Made by a program: the position numbers and the translations under genes
Assembly: GCA_937862885.1 (NCBI GenBank)
Contig: CALMEE010000101.1
Coordinates: forward strand, 34,011-98,010
Direction: 5' to 3'
Length of the DNA: 64,000 nucleotides
Source of the DNA: an uncultured Planctomycetaceae bacterium
GTDB taxonomy: Bacteria; Planctomycetota; Planctomycetia; Pirellulales; Pirellulaceae
Shown: piece by piece, positions 1 to 9,995 of the stretch
Numbering within the stretch: the stretch's first letter is position 1
Layout: the number at the start of each line of letters is the position of its first letter
The notes under the pieces: model-generated
The model's input: only the letters and a program-made list of their open reading frames with translations
What the model was told of the DNA's origin: nothing
Databases searched by the model: none

Positions 1-1
1 A

Positions 2-2893
2 TCGCTCCTCGTCAATACGTTGATTGAGGGGACACTAACACAACCACCTGAATTGGTCTTTTCCACGCGTGATGGTCAAATCCTGAACCGCAGTCTGGAA
101 ATGACACCAACCGAAAACCGTAACCGATATCAGGTCGAGTTGAGTACGGGCGTTAATGGAATCCAACAGGACTTGCGCTACTTTGTACGGGCCGGCGACG
201 GACGTTCCTCCACTTATGACATACGGGTCAAATCTGCGGCCACGATTACCGTCAGCCAAATGACATTGTCACCCCCTGGTTACACCGAGTTTCCTCAATC
301 CACATTGTTTGGGCAAGGAGAAGTAGAAGCCTACGAAGGGACAAAGGTCACCATTGTGGCTGACGCCAATGTGCCATTGCAATCGGCCAATATCGAATTG
401 CTCAATGATCGTCCGCTCGATAATAACGGAAACATTCGTGTTGTCGAGCGAATCATAATGCAAACAAACGATCGTTCGGCCACGGGCAGCTTCATCCTGC
501 AATTTGGCGATGGAGGAGGCCAAAGGATGAGCCACTATCGTTTGACATTCCGCGATGAACAAGGAAGGCTAACCGAAGGGCGAACACGTTACCCGATTCG
601 AATAATTCCTGATCTACCTCCGCAAATCGCAATTACTCAACCCGTCGACGACATTGTGCGCTTGCCGGTCAACTCGCAGCTTCGCGTGGCCATCCGGGCC
701 ATCGATCAAGATTTTCGCATTTCGAGAATCCAGTTTCGTTTGGACCAGCGGGGCCAAGCAAAAGTAAACCAAGCTCTGGACTTGCAACAACAACCTGACG
801 GACAGGTCTCGGCAAGTTTTACCATCGTTCCCAGGTTGCTCGGCTTACAAGTTGGAGACCAAGCCGTCTTCTACGCAACCGCATTCGATAACCGCGTTTC
901 TGCCTTAACGGGCGTCCTTGACCCAAACCAAGATGTAAGTCGCATCATCACGGTGGAAATCGTCGACGCACAAGGTGAATCGCAAGATGACAAGGTCGAG
1001 GAACAGCAGCAATCAGCTAGCCAGGAGCAGTCCGACGAATCACAACCTCAGTCAGGCAATGAAGGTGACGGTGATTCTGACTCTCAACAAGATGCAGATT
1101 CTGACGAAGGAAACAAAGACCAACAAGGGAAAGGTGATGCGGGCCAAGATTCGCAGGCATCACAGGATTACGCTGGCCAAGAGGGGGATCCTTCCTCAAA
1201 GCAAGACCAAAAATCGGATGGGAAAGAATCCGAAAGTCAGCAAGCGTCCAAGAGCGGTGAAGATCCTGCTCAGTCTGACTCGAATTCACAGAAAAAAGAA
1301 CAACCATCCGAGCGCACGGCCGCTGACGGCGAGTCTACCGATGAACAAACGGCCGCAGACCAAGGTGGCTCACGCCCTAGCGACCAGGGTGCGCAGCGCT
1401 CGGATACCAAGAGCGGCGGAACATCACAAGACTCTAGCGGCAATGGGGCTGATTCAGCGCGTGCGACCGGGAATCAAGGTGGAAGCGACCAGGCACAGCC
1501 ACGTCAGCAGAACGACATTCCTGACGGCGACGTTTCCGCTGATGATGGAAGGGGGGAGAACGTTCAACCCCTTGATCGAGATGCGCATGCCGGAGAACGC
1601 TTTGAACGGCTGTTGGAAAAACTCCAAGATATGCAGCAACAGGAAAGTAAAAATGACGGCAGTTCGTCTGACCGTACAGAAGCAACTGATTCTCAGGAAA
1701 CGATCTCCAGAGACTCAAAAGACGACGACACGAATCGCCGCCAGACAACTGATGATGAGTCCTCTGACTCTCCGCGCAACGATGGCGACCAGCAGCCCTC
1801 CGATCGTCAACCAAATGGATCGGAAATGACAAATCAAACTGCGAATGATCAGCGGGATGGTACGAGAGATCGTGACTCCGAGAATGAACAAGGCGACCAA
1901 ACAAATGACAACCTCGCACGATCAGAAACCCAGCGAAATGATCAAACATCTGAAACCACGGAAGGAGCACACGGGGGCAATGATTCGGATGGTGAAGCCA
2001 ACGCCAAGCGGTCGCAAGATCAAGATATGAAGCATGCCACCGATGGGAAACAGGATTCGCAAGCGCGTGAGACTGGAGAAGATAGTCGTGGCGACGATTC
2101 CAAAAATGCACAATCTGGAACCGATCAGGCCGAAGATCAGGGGGCTGGTCGCTCGTCATTGAATGATGACACGAATCAGGCGGCCACAGATCAGCAAAGT
2201 GACGGTCAAAAACATCGTGAACAGGGTGCTCCAAATGATGCAGGGGCGACCGATCAACCAAGAGATGACGGAAGTCAACAGACGAGGCCTCAGGACCATC
2301 AATCGAATGGCGCAGATCAATCGTCGGAACCAAACTCGCAAACAGGAGAAGGGGGCGATAGCCCAAATCAGCCTCTGGACCGACAGTCAGGTGATCAAAA
2401 TAGCCAACGCGAGTCTAACGATTTACCGCAGTCGGATCAGGCTGGCGAGGGGAATATGAAGGATCAGTCAAACATGGATCGTCGGACGCGAAGCCAAGAT
2501 GACCGCTCGACCACACCTGACAAGGCCAATTTAGAGTATGCCAACAAAGCAACCGACTTGGTCCTGGAATACCTGGAGAAACAGCAGCATAATCCTGATC
2601 CAAAACTCTTGGAGGAGATGAATTGGACGGAAGATGAAATGCGCGAATTTCTGCGCAAATGGCGCGAGCTTAAGGAAAAAGCGCGAAAAGGCGCGGCCGA
2701 CGATCGCCAGCGATTAGAGGATGCCTTGGAGAGCCTCGGTTTGCGACCGGCGGAAATTGTGCGCAATCAGTTTCATCAGCGCACCGACGACCAGCGTGGA
2801 TTCGAAGAAGATGCGGCCATAAATCGCCCACCTACCGAGTTGATTCCGGCCTTCAAAGCTTTTCAAAATGGGCGCAGCCGAGTCAAACAGTGA
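2..2893 (+). CDS. DUF4175-like giant acidic protein (5' end missing)
   Basis: The frame is open to the left edge, so the true start lies upstream; the first TTG, at 20, is internal. Roughly the first 310 visible residues look like beta-sandwich repeats. About 510 residues of extreme low complexity follow (nt ~975-2510), built almost only of D, Q, S, N, G, E, T, K and R. A conserved-looking helical tail of about 125 residues closes it, with a NWTEDEMREF segment followed by a charged helix and an RPPTELIPAF segment. The organisation (membrane part presumably upstream, Ig-like middle, Gln/Asp-rich linker, conserved C-terminus) matches large planctomycete proteins annotated as DUF4175. Function is unknown; a periplasmic or surface-spanning role is inferred. 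It precedes an ABC/GldG/DUF4340 module on the same strand after a 515-base gap. Confidence 0.7.
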   Translation, partial: SLLVNTLIEGTLTQPPELVFSTRDGQILNRSLEMTPTENRNRYQVELSTGVNGIQQDLRYFVRAGDGRSSTYDIRVKSAATITVSQMTLSPPGYTEFPQSTLFGQGEVEAYEGTKVTIVADANVPLQSANIELLNDRPLDNNGNIRVVERIIMQTNDRSATGSFILQFGDGGGQRMSHYRLTFRDEQGRLTEGRTRYPIRIIPDLPPQIAITQPVDDIVRLPVNSQLRVAIRAIDQDFRISRIQFRLDQRGQAKVNQALDLQQQPDGQVSASFTIVPRLLGLQVGDQAVFYATAFDNRVSALTGVLDPNQDVSRIITVEIVDAQGESQDDKVEEQQQSASQEQSDESQPQSGNEGDGDSDSQQDADSDEGNKDQQGKGDAGQDSQASQDYAGQEGDPSSKQDQKSDGKESESQQASKSGEDPAQSDSNSQKKEQPSERTAADGESTDEQTAADQGGSRPSDQGAQRSDTKSGGTSQDSSGNGADSARATGNQGGSDQAQPRQQNDIPDGDVSADDGRGENVQPLDRDAHAGERFERLLEKLQDMQQQESKNDGSSSDRTEATDSQETISRDSKDDDTNRRQTTDDESSDSPRNDGDQQPSDRQPNGSEMTNQTANDQRDGTRDRDSENEQGDQTNDNLARSETQRNDQTSETTEGAHGGNDSDGEANAKRSQDQDMKHATDGKQDSQARETGEDSRGDDSKNAQSGTDQAEDQGAGRSSLNDDTNQAATDQQSDGQKHREQGAPNDAGATDQPRDDGSQQTRPQDHQSNGADQSSEPNSQTGEGGDSPNQPLDRQSGDQNSQRESNDLPQSDQAGEGNMKDQSNMDRRTRSQDDRSTTPDKANLEYANKATDLVLEYLEKQQHNPDPKLLEEMNWTEDEMREFLRKWRELKEKARKGAADDRQRLEDALESLGLRPAEIVRNQFHQRTDDQRGFEEDAAINRPPTELIPAFKAFQNGRSRVKQ

Positions 2894-3408
2894 TGTTTGA
2901 ATCAGAATATTGCTATTCCGAAGTGTCGTGTGGCACGCGTATCGCTTGTCGACAGGCATCACACAGCTGGACCTTGTCGGCAATTCAACCGGCTTCATAC
3001 TTGAGCAATATGGAGCCTAAACGGTATGATTGATGATGGGGCGAACATAAAAGCATGGAGGCTCCTCACAAACATGCGTTGGAAATCACCATGCCAACCG
3101 GCTTTTTCCATTTGGAAACTACCGCGTTATATTTCCAGCGCTGCACAGGAAAAAAATGGGGTTGGATGTTCCCGTGCACGACAAATGCACCAATAAATAA
3201 CATGCCTTCATAAAATTAAAGAAGGGAGTCAAACAGGTGGTGGCTTCTAAGTCATTTGGCCTATAATGATCCAACGCGTTATAGCGTTTGGCCTCGGCAG
3301 TTGCTCCTGGCGATCATCGTGCTGTTTGGGAGTGGCCAAAATGGAATGGTCCTTTGTCAGGACATCGTGGGTTATTATTTGAACGAACATCGCTGTTTTG
3401 ATTTGTAG
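2894..3408. other. intergenic region with candidate -10 element
   Basis: There is no credible gene. A TATAAT hexamer sits at 3262-3267, about 140 bases upstream of the ABC ATPase start, but no good -35 hexamer lies 16-18 bases before it. The region probably carries the end of the preceding transcript and the promoter of the ABC module. I found no strong terminator hairpin. Confidence 0.35.
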
Positions 3409-4245
3409 ATGATGGTTAAAGAAACGCAAATTGATAACCGCACCCCCATGATTGAGGCGGATCGGTTATCCAAATTTTATGGGATTTTCGCGGCAACTCG
3501 AAATGTATCGTTCAAAGTATACGCTGGCGAAGTTGTGGCATTTCTGGGGCCAAATGGTGCGGGCAAGAGCACAACCATGAAGTTGTTGACGGGCTATCTG
3601 TCTCCATCGGAAGGTGTCGCGCGCATCGCCGGTTATGACATGAATAAACAACGACTTGAGGGATCAAAACGTTTAGGGTACCTACCGGAAAGTGGCCCCC
3701 TTTATCCCGATATGACTCCCTTTGGTTTACTAGATTTTTTCGCCGAAGCTAGAGGATTAAACAAAAGGACCAAGCTTGATCGAATCGAAAAAGTCGTCGG
3801 CCTGTGTGATTTGAGTAGCGTGATCTACAAACCGATCAACAAATTGTCCAAGGGTTTTCGGCAGCGCGTGGGAATGGCTCAGGCATTGATCCATGAACCG
3901 GAAGTCCTAATCATGGACGAGCCGACCTCTGGCCTAGACCCGAATCAAATTCGTGGCGTACGGGATACAATGCGACGCTTAGGTGAAGAGAAGACCATTT
4001 TGTTGTCGACGCATATCCTCCAGGAAGTCCAAGCGGTGGCGGATCGCGTCATCCTGATCAATGAAGGAATTGTTGTCTATGACGGCTTGCTCAAAGACAT
4101 TGATCCGGACAACAAGGGCCTAGACGACGTGTTCGCCGAATTAACGAACTTTGCAATTGAAGGCGACGAACAGTCGATTCAATCGCAGAACCCAGACTCC
4201 GATGCAGTGCAAGTCGAGTCATTGCCTGAAAAGGAAGAGGCTTAG
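3409..4245 (+). CDS. ABC transporter ATP-binding protein, GldA type
   Basis: This is an ATPase subunit of 278 residues. Visible motifs are Walker A GPNGAGKST (residues 47-55), a signature LSKGFRQRVG, Walker B VLIMDEPTSGLDP and a switch histidine in LLSTHILQE. The C-terminal 40 residues are acidic and variable. It should energise the membrane protein encoded next (147 bases downstream), which fuses GldF-like permease and GldG-like auxiliary domains, so GldA-type is the best name. In Bacteroidetes GldAFG is linked to gliding; in planctomycetes the substrate is unknown and gliding should not be assumed. The ATG at 3409 is followed at once by a second ATG at 3412; either may be used. Confidence 0.9.
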   Translation: MMVKETQIDNRTPMIEADRLSKFYGIFAATRNVSFKVYAGEVVAFLGPNGAGKSTTMKLLTGYLSPSEGVARIAGYDMNKQRLEGSKRLGYLPESGPLYPDMTPFGLLDFFAEARGLNKRTKLDRIEKVVGLCDLSSVIYKPINKLSKGFRQRVGMAQALIHEPEVLIMDEPTSGLDPNQIRGVRDTMRRLGEEKTILLSTHILQEVQAVADRVILINEGIVVYDGLLKDIDPDNKGLDDVFAELTNFAIEGDEQSIQSQNPDSDAVQVESLPEKEEA

Positions 4246-4391
4246 CCGTGAGAGATTGTAGTTCGTTGCGGTTTGGTGCGACGTCTTTTGTCGCCAAGCC
4301 TTAGATCCCCTTGATGGACTCGGACTTCGAGTCGATTTGCAAATACTAAATTGTCCAACCATTTATAAACAAGCATCACAACTCGACATCC

Positions 4392-7388
4392 ATGAATCAA
4401 CTCACAACCATCGAATTCATCTACATGATTGGAATTGACCTTGTCTTCATGGCTGTTCTGATTCTGATCATGTTGCCGTTAGGTATTTACCGACAGGCCG
4501 CCTTCGCGGTGATGAAGCGTAACTTCGTTGGGTATTTCAGCAACCCTACTGGGTATGTCTTTTTGTGTTTGTTTGTGTTGTTGACGTCATTTGCTGCCTT
4601 TTGGCCGCACGAATTCTTCACGACTAACCTTGCGAATTTTGATCAATTAAATAAGTTCTTGCCCTTCATCATGCTGGTCTTTATCCCAGCGATCACCATG
4701 GGGATTTGGGCCGAAGAAAGGCAACAAAAAACGGACGAGTTGCTACTTACGCTTCCCGCGTTAGATATCGACATTGTTGTCGGCAAGTATTTTGCTGCGG
4801 TACTTGTGTTTACCGTATCGCTAATCTTTTCGCAATTATCGAATTACGCGGTCTTGATTGCAATGACCGGCGGCCAGTTGGATACAGGCTTGCTGTTCTC
4901 GACCTACCTTGGCTATTGGTTTGTGGGCATTGCGATGCTGGCCCTTGGCATGGTCGCGTCATTCTTTACAAGCAATCTGACCGTCAGTTTTATTTTTGGA
5001 GTTGTTTTAAATGCTCCTTTGGCATTCTTGTCCAGCGCCGACGTTATCTTCTCAAGGAATCAGATTGTTAATGTGCTTTACGAATGGTCGTACTTGCAAC
5101 GCTTCGAGCCTTTCGGGCGCGGCTTGATCAGTCCCTCATCGATCGTTTTCTTTTTAGGCATTGTGACAATCGGAATTTACGTCAGCCTCGTATTGATTTC
5201 GAGGCGACATTGGATGGGCGGACGCGATGGCAATTCGCTCTTCTGGCATTTTATTTTGAGGTCGGTGTTCCTCGTGGCAACCGTGATTGCAACGGTCATC
5301 GTTGTCCAATACAGCCCCCTAAATCGCTATCGCCTCGACGTATCTCAAGAGAAGATAAGCACGCTCTCACCCAACACGATCATGATGCTCGATGAAGTCG
5401 CCAGTGCAACCAATGTAGATGGGAGCCCAGCGCAACCGATCATGATTGACGCGTATGTCAGCAGTCGCGTGCCAACCGATTTCGTTCAATCCAAGAGTGA
5501 TTTGGTGAATCTGCTACGTGAAATTCAGGTTCGTGGAAAGCCGCGCATCACGGTCAATATTCATCCTCCTATCGAACCGTACTCGCAGGCCGCCATTTTG
5601 GCTGAAAAGAAGTTTGGCATCGCCCCGCGGAAACATGTCTCGGAAACACGCGGTGCCTGGCGCGAGGAAGAAGTGATCTTGGGAGTCGCCTTCTCCAGTG
5701 GACTCGATCGCGTTGTAATTCCTTTCTTTTCTTATGGTATGCCCGTTGAAGCAGAACTTGTTCGAGCTATCGGAAAAGTGGCAACGCCTCGTCGGAAACG
5801 CGTCGGTATTGTTGAAACAGACGCGCATATTAACGGAGCGATCAAGTCCGTTGGAGGGCAACAGGCCATATTTCGCAAGCTGCGCATCGTCGAAGAGATT
5901 GAAAAACAATATGATGTTTCCGACGTATTGTTAAATGAGCCCTTGGATATTTGGGTGAGAGACTCCGCAGGTAACCAAGTTGGGCTACGATATGATGTCC
6001 TCTTGGTTGCACAGCCTTCTAAAATGTCCAATCGACGTTTAGAGTACTTAATTCAAGCAATCCGCGACGGTCAACCTACACTGATCTTTGAAGATCCCAA
6101 AGTGAATGTGGCTAATTTTCCGCCATTAACCTTCCAGGCCCGTGGCACGACTCAGGCAAATTCATTTGTACTGGACACGATTTTCCCTCGTGCGCCTTTT
6201 GAAGATCGCGATGACCAACTGGGTGTTGCAAAACTCTGGGAGGCGCTAGGGATTGATATCGAGGGACAACCCTTCGAGTCGGTTCCATTGGTGCCTGATC
6301 TTGCCTGGTCCATTGAAAATCCATATTTGCGCGATAGCCGCCTGGACCAGGCGGAAACCGTAATCGTACGCGATGACATTGAAACCAGCGATGTGAAGTT
6401 TAACCGCGAATACCCTGCCACACGTGGTTTAACCGAATTGGTCTTCGAGTATGTCGGTATTGTTAAAAAGCGGCGTGGATCTACCTTTGACTTTGTTCCC
6501 TTGGTTACGACCGGTGAGGCAGGCGTTATCAACTGGCGTATTCTGGAGATGGCGTATGCACAGGTGCGTACCGCTCGGCAACGCGAACAGGTCGAACAAC
6601 AGTTGAAGACGATTCGCGGAAATGCGAACCAACGTTTTGTTGTGGCCGCGTTGATCAAGGAAAAGGGGAGTGAACTATACCCCGGAGCTGACCATCATGA
6701 TTCCAACGATGCTGGCAAAATCTCCGGCAAAATGAATTGCGTGTATGTCGCGGATGTCGACATCATTGCCGACCACTTCGTTAATCTTCGCGATCAACCT
6801 CGGCAAGGTGGACTGGAATATCGCTTCGAGAATACGCATTTCGTGCTGAATCTAATCGATACCTTGGCCAACGAGGTAAAGTACATTGACATCCGCAACC
6901 GGAAATTGCGGCATGTCACACTTAGGCATATTGAAGCGACCGCACGCGAAGCGCTGGGCGAAGTCGATGAATGGATCCAGAATTTTGAAAAGTATCGTTC
7001 GACTCAACTGAGCGAAGCCGAAGAAAAGGCTCGAACCGTTATCGGACCGCTCGAAAATGAACTGAAGAAGCTGGCGCGGTTGGCCGAAGAAGGAGAACCG
7101 ATTGACCAAATCCAAGCGGAAAAGCTTTTTCAACAGTACCAGCAGAAAGCTATGGAAGAAGAGCAAAAAATCCAACAACGATCTCAGCAATTGCAGAACG
7201 AAATGGGAGAGAGTATCCGAGCTAAGCGACTGAATGCTGAAATGATCATCCAGCAAGTGCAACAGCAATATAAGCTGGCGGCCGTATTATTGCCGCCAAT
7301 TCCACCATTGCTACTCGGTCTATTCGTTTTCACACGACGGCGGCTGCGCGAACGAGAAGGAATTTCCAAAGCGCGTCGCTTAAAATAA
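4392..7388 (+). CDS. fused ABC-2 permease / GldG-family auxiliary protein
   Basis: This 998-residue protein joins two parts that are separate genes in many bacteria. Residues about 10-315 hold an ABC-2 type permease with roughly seven to eight membrane segments, including the GldF-like stretch GIWAEERQQKTDELLLTLP. Residues about 320-850 are a large extracytoplasmic GldG/ABC_transp_aux-like domain that begins after YRLDVSQEKISTLSP. A Glu/Gln-rich coiled coil (about 870-960) and one last membrane helix (about 963-982) with an Arg-rich cytoplasmic tail close it. It is the obvious membrane partner of the upstream ATPase and is followed by a DUF4340 gene 30 bases away. Fusion of GldF and GldG is recurrent in this phylum. 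The transported substrate is unknown. Confidence 0.88.
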   Translation: MNQLTTIEFIYMIGIDLVFMAVLILIMLPLGIYRQAAFAVMKRNFVGYFSNPTGYVFLCLFVLLTSFAAFWPHEFFTTNLANFDQLNKFLPFIMLVFIPAITMGIWAEERQQKTDELLLTLPALDIDIVVGKYFAAVLVFTVSLIFSQLSNYAVLIAMTGGQLDTGLLFSTYLGYWFVGIAMLALGMVASFFTSNLTVSFIFGVVLNAPLAFLSSADVIFSRNQIVNVLYEWSYLQRFEPFGRGLISPSSIVFFLGIVTIGIYVSLVLISRRHWMGGRDGNSLFWHFILRSVFLVATVIATVIVVQYSPLNRYRLDVSQEKISTLSPNTIMMLDEVASATNVDGSPAQPIMIDAYVSSRVPTDFVQSKSDLVNLLREIQVRGKPRITVNIHPPIEPYSQAAILAEKKFGIAPRKHVSETRGAWREEEVILGVAFSSGLDRVVIPFFSYGMPVEAELVRAIGKVATPRRKRVGIVETDAHINGAIKSVGGQQAIFRKLRIVEEIEKQYDVSDVLLNEPLDIWVRDSAGNQVGLRYDVLLVAQPSKMSNRRLEYLIQAIRDGQPTLIFEDPKVNVANFPPLTFQARGTTQANSFVLDTIFPRAPFEDRDDQLGVAKLWEALGIDIEGQPFESVPLVPDLAWSIENPYLRDSRLDQAETVIVRDDIETSDVKFNREYPATRGLTELVFEYVGIVKKRRGSTFDFVPLVTTGEAGVINWRILEMAYAQVRTARQREQVEQQLKTIRGNANQRFVVAALIKEKGSELYPGADHHDSNDAGKISGKMNCVYVADVDIIADHFVNLRDQPRQGGLEYRFENTHFVLNLIDTLANEVKYIDIRNRKLRHVTLRHIEATAREALGEVDEWIQNFEKYRSTQLSEAEEKARTVIGPLENELKKLARLAEEGEPIDQIQAEKLFQQYQQKAMEEEQKIQQRSQQLQNEMGESIRAKRLNAEMIIQQVQQQYKLAAVLLPPIPPLLLGLFVFTRRRLREREGISKARRLK

Positions 7389-7418
7389 TCGTCAACCAAT
7401 TCATTCGGAGATTTGACA

Positions 7419-8777
7419 TTGAATTCCCCCATGCGAACTACGCTCATCATGTTCATTATTGCAACAGTCATGGTGGTGCTGGCGCTGCGTTTGTATCCTT
7501 GGCCCATTCAACAGAATCTCGCTAACAAGATCAATGAGCCTCTGTTCCCGGAATATTCTTCCAGTGATGTAAAATCAATTCAGATCGAGACTTTTGTTTT
7601 TGTCGACGCTGCACAAGGTGTTGTGGAACGGTTTATCATCAATCAACGCGGTAACGAATGGTTCATCCCCAGCCGTGCCAATTTCCCGGCACAAAATGTT
7701 GCAAGGCTAGCCGAGGCGACCAGTTGCCTCAATGACCTGAAGATCGAGGATCTGACGAGCGAAGACCAAAAGGATTACGGACTTTATGGTGTGCACGAAC
7801 CAGATAGTGATGCTGTGGGCGGTAAAGGGACACGCTTTAGTTTACTAGCCGCAAATGCAGAACCTATTGCCAGTATCGTTGTCGGCGAGTCGCCTGAAGG
7901 ACGGCCCGATCAAAAATATGTGCGAGTCTCTGGTCAGCCCCAAGTGTACCTTGTCACGTTTGACGAGAAAGTGCTGTCGACCGAACTATCGAGTTGGGTC
8001 GATCCCAACTTGTTCCGCATGAGCCAGGAAGATGCCCGTAACATCAAATACATCGAGATCGACAACTATTCTGCAGACCCGGACAATTTTGCGACAAGCG
8101 GAAAGATTAAGCACAACTACCGTGTGAGGATCGACTTCGCAGTTCAAAGCTCCCAACCACAAGCAACTTTAATCAAAGCTGATCCAGCTGGCAAGTTGGA
8201 AGATGAACCAATCGCGCTGACTCTTCCCAGCCAGCAGCCGAATTGGCTAACCGATGTGCTGCTCCGCTTAGGAAGTATTCCGTTCAACAACATCCGGCCA
8301 AAGCAAGATCTTGTTGCCAAGTACTTGGCGGAACAAACGGCAAATGTTCAGCCGCTTGAATTCAGTTCGATGCTCAATAGTGGCTTTTACTATCGTGGCA
8401 GGGAAAATGAACAGCATCAATTTCTCGCGATCGGCGGGAGCCTATCGCTGGGCAAAGGAAATGGGTCGCGTCTCACGATGAATTTCGGACGACTCTCCGA
8501 ACTGCAGCGAGGAAGTACGGAAGTAACTCGTTACGCATTCTTGTCGGCTGAGCTTGATGCCTCGTTGTTGCCTGAACCCGAACCGATCGAAACAGACGAC
8601 CCAGCCGAACAACGCAATTATGAGCGAGATTTGAGGCAATGGAATGAGGCCATGGATCGAGCCAAGAGGGCCGTTGCCGATTTCAATCTGGTCCACTCGA
8701 AATGGTATTACCTAATCCCAGAGGGAGAATACGAACGCTTAATGCCGGCGATTGACCGATTACAAATTGGACAATAG
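7419..8777 (+). CDS. DUF4340 domain protein of the Gld-like ABC module
   Basis: This protein of about 452 residues has one N-terminal membrane helix (TLIMFIIATVMVVLALRL) and a long extracytoplasmic region of the DUF4340 kind, typically encoded right after GldG-family genes. Start choice: a purine-rich TCGGAG at 7405-7410 lies 8 bases before TTG 7419, which I prefer. An ATG at 7431 would be 20 bases from it, and TTG 7413 only 2 bases away. It follows the permease-GldG gene by 30 bases and is surely co-transcribed. DUF4340 proteins are thought to act with the ABC auxiliary subunit outside the membrane, but no activity is established. The C-terminal part carries several E/P-rich linkers (PEPEPIETDDP). 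Confidence 0.82.
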   Translation: MNSPMRTTLIMFIIATVMVVLALRLYPWPIQQNLANKINEPLFPEYSSSDVKSIQIETFVFVDAAQGVVERFIINQRGNEWFIPSRANFPAQNVARLAEATSCLNDLKIEDLTSEDQKDYGLYGVHEPDSDAVGGKGTRFSLLAANAEPIASIVVGESPEGRPDQKYVRVSGQPQVYLVTFDEKVLSTELSSWVDPNLFRMSQEDARNIKYIEIDNYSADPDNFATSGKIKHNYRVRIDFAVQSSQPQATLIKADPAGKLEDEPIALTLPSQQPNWLTDVLLRLGSIPFNNIRPKQDLVAKYLAEQTANVQPLEFSSMLNSGFYYRGRENEQHQFLAIGGSLSLGKGNGSRLTMNFGRLSELQRGSTEVTRYAFLSAELDASLLPEPEPIETDDPAEQRNYERDLRQWNEAMDRAKRAVADFNLVHSKWYYLIPEGEYERLMPAIDRLQIGQ

Positions 8778-9080
8778 TCACGTGCCATTGTTCGCCACCC
8801 GTCTAAACAATGGATAATCGAGGTTGGGCTCGACTTTGTTCGGCACGGTTCGTAGAAGTGCAGTTGCCTCTGCTCTAGAACGAATGTTCTAGGCCTTTGG
8901 CAAGGCATGAACTCGATCTAAGCTTAACTGCACAAATCGACCAGACTTGAATACCTTCTGAGTGTCTACTCTTCCGCAGGTCGGCCATTCGGTAATGTTA
9001 TTCGGGAGAACTCCCAATAGATGGCTTCCAGCAACCTGGCGACGCAACCGAGGTGCAAAGCTACGAAGCACACGTCATTA
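8778..9080. other. convergent intergenic region with perfect palindrome
   Basis: This gap separates a plus-strand and a minus-strand gene that converge. A perfect palindrome CTAGAAC-GAAT-GTTCTAG occupies 8875-8892 (7-base arms, 4-base loop), with only a short TTT downstream. It may act as a weak bidirectional terminator or stabilise 3' ends. Nothing else is recognisable. Confidence 0.4.
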
Positions 9081-9995
9081 TCAAAGGTTCCACTTAAGAG
9101 ATCGTCGTAAGTCATAACCGTAACGCACCAATAAACTGCACAGAATTAGGCTAGCTCCGATCCAGGTCGACCAATGCGGAGCTTGGTAGGTTTCTGCGTG
9201 CCTCCATACAGCGAACACCCAAATTGGCACGAGGATGGGCTCAAGCAACAATAAACCAGAAGCTTCATGGCTTTTGATTGAGCGGACTCCATAGGCAAAA
9301 AGAACATAAGGGATCCCCATTTGCAATGCCCCGAAAGCAAACAAGTAGAACCATTGCTGGCCGCTGGGAAGCACAACTTCTTGACCTAAAAAGACAAAAG
9401 GCGACATTGCAACCGCAACTGCTAACTGGTTTACAAATATTAACCACGCGGCATCGAGTCCACGCAAAGATCGCAATTGAAGCACGACCAGTGCAAAAAA
9501 CAATCCCGAGGCCAACCCCAACCACAGTCCCAGATTGTCGGGCCCGGAAATTTGAAACGCGATTATCCAGACGACTCCTGCCAATGCAAGTGACAAGAAT
9601 AAGATATCGATTCGACTTGCATACTCACGAAAAACCCAAGCACCAATTAAAAGCACCCAAGCCGGAGCCGTAAATTGTAACCAAATTGCCAGAGTCGCTT
9701 CAGCAAAAACGAGGGCACTCATAAACGTGCCGCTCATGCAAACGAAGGCAAAAGCCATCGGGAGAATACGCCATGTCCAAGTGACTTTACGCACAAACAA
9801 AATCAGAAAGCCACAAGAGAAAACGGCTCGCCAAAAGGCCAAGAGAAATGGACGTTGGGCAATCGGCCAGTCTTCAAAGACCGGCGCTTTAGCAAAAACA
9901 CCGCTAGTACTCCACAATATTGCCGCCAACACGATAAGCACCCGCCCGCGCCAACGAATACTTCCATGTTCGGTATCGATTAACCCCTTATTCAC
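9081..9995 (-). CDS. EamA/DMT-family transporter
   Basis: This 304-residue membrane protein has about ten hydrophobic segments arranged as two EamA repeats, the usual size and shape of drug/metabolite transporter superfamily members. The N-terminal helix contains AAILWSTSGVFAKAP, the signature-like start of EamA domain 1; the second repeat begins near residue 150. The substrate cannot be read from sequence; members export amino acids, nucleosides or other metabolites. The gene stands alone: it is convergent with the DUF4340 gene and preceded by more than 1 kb without a clear gene. A second, unrelated DMT transporter lies at 41.9 kb. Confidence 0.85.
   Translation of the reverse strand: MNKGLIDTEHGSIRWRGRVLIVLAAILWSTSGVFAKAPVFEDWPIAQRPFLLAFWRAVFSCGFLILFVRKVTWTWRILPMAFAFVCMSGTFMSALVFAEATLAIWLQFTAPAWVLLIGAWVFREYASRIDILFLSLALAGVVWIIAFQISGPDNLGLWLGLASGLFFALVVLQLRSLRGLDAAWLIFVNQLAVAVAMSPFVFLGQEVVLPSGQQWFYLFAFGALQMGIPYVLFAYGVRSIKSHEASGLLLLEPILVPIWVFAVWRHAETYQAPHWSTWIGASLILCSLLVRYGYDLRRSLKWNL

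Noticed and set aside
1434..2366. Long open frame on the minus strand (310 codons) inside the DUF4175-like gene
   Set aside because: It arises from the biased codon composition of the low-complexity linker; it has no start signal or domain, and other frames there are also open.
8875..8892. GAAC-N4-GTTC inside a palindrome resembling a Gram-positive LexA box
   Set aside because: It lies between two convergent gene ends, not near a promoter; a hairpin at the 3' ends is simpler.
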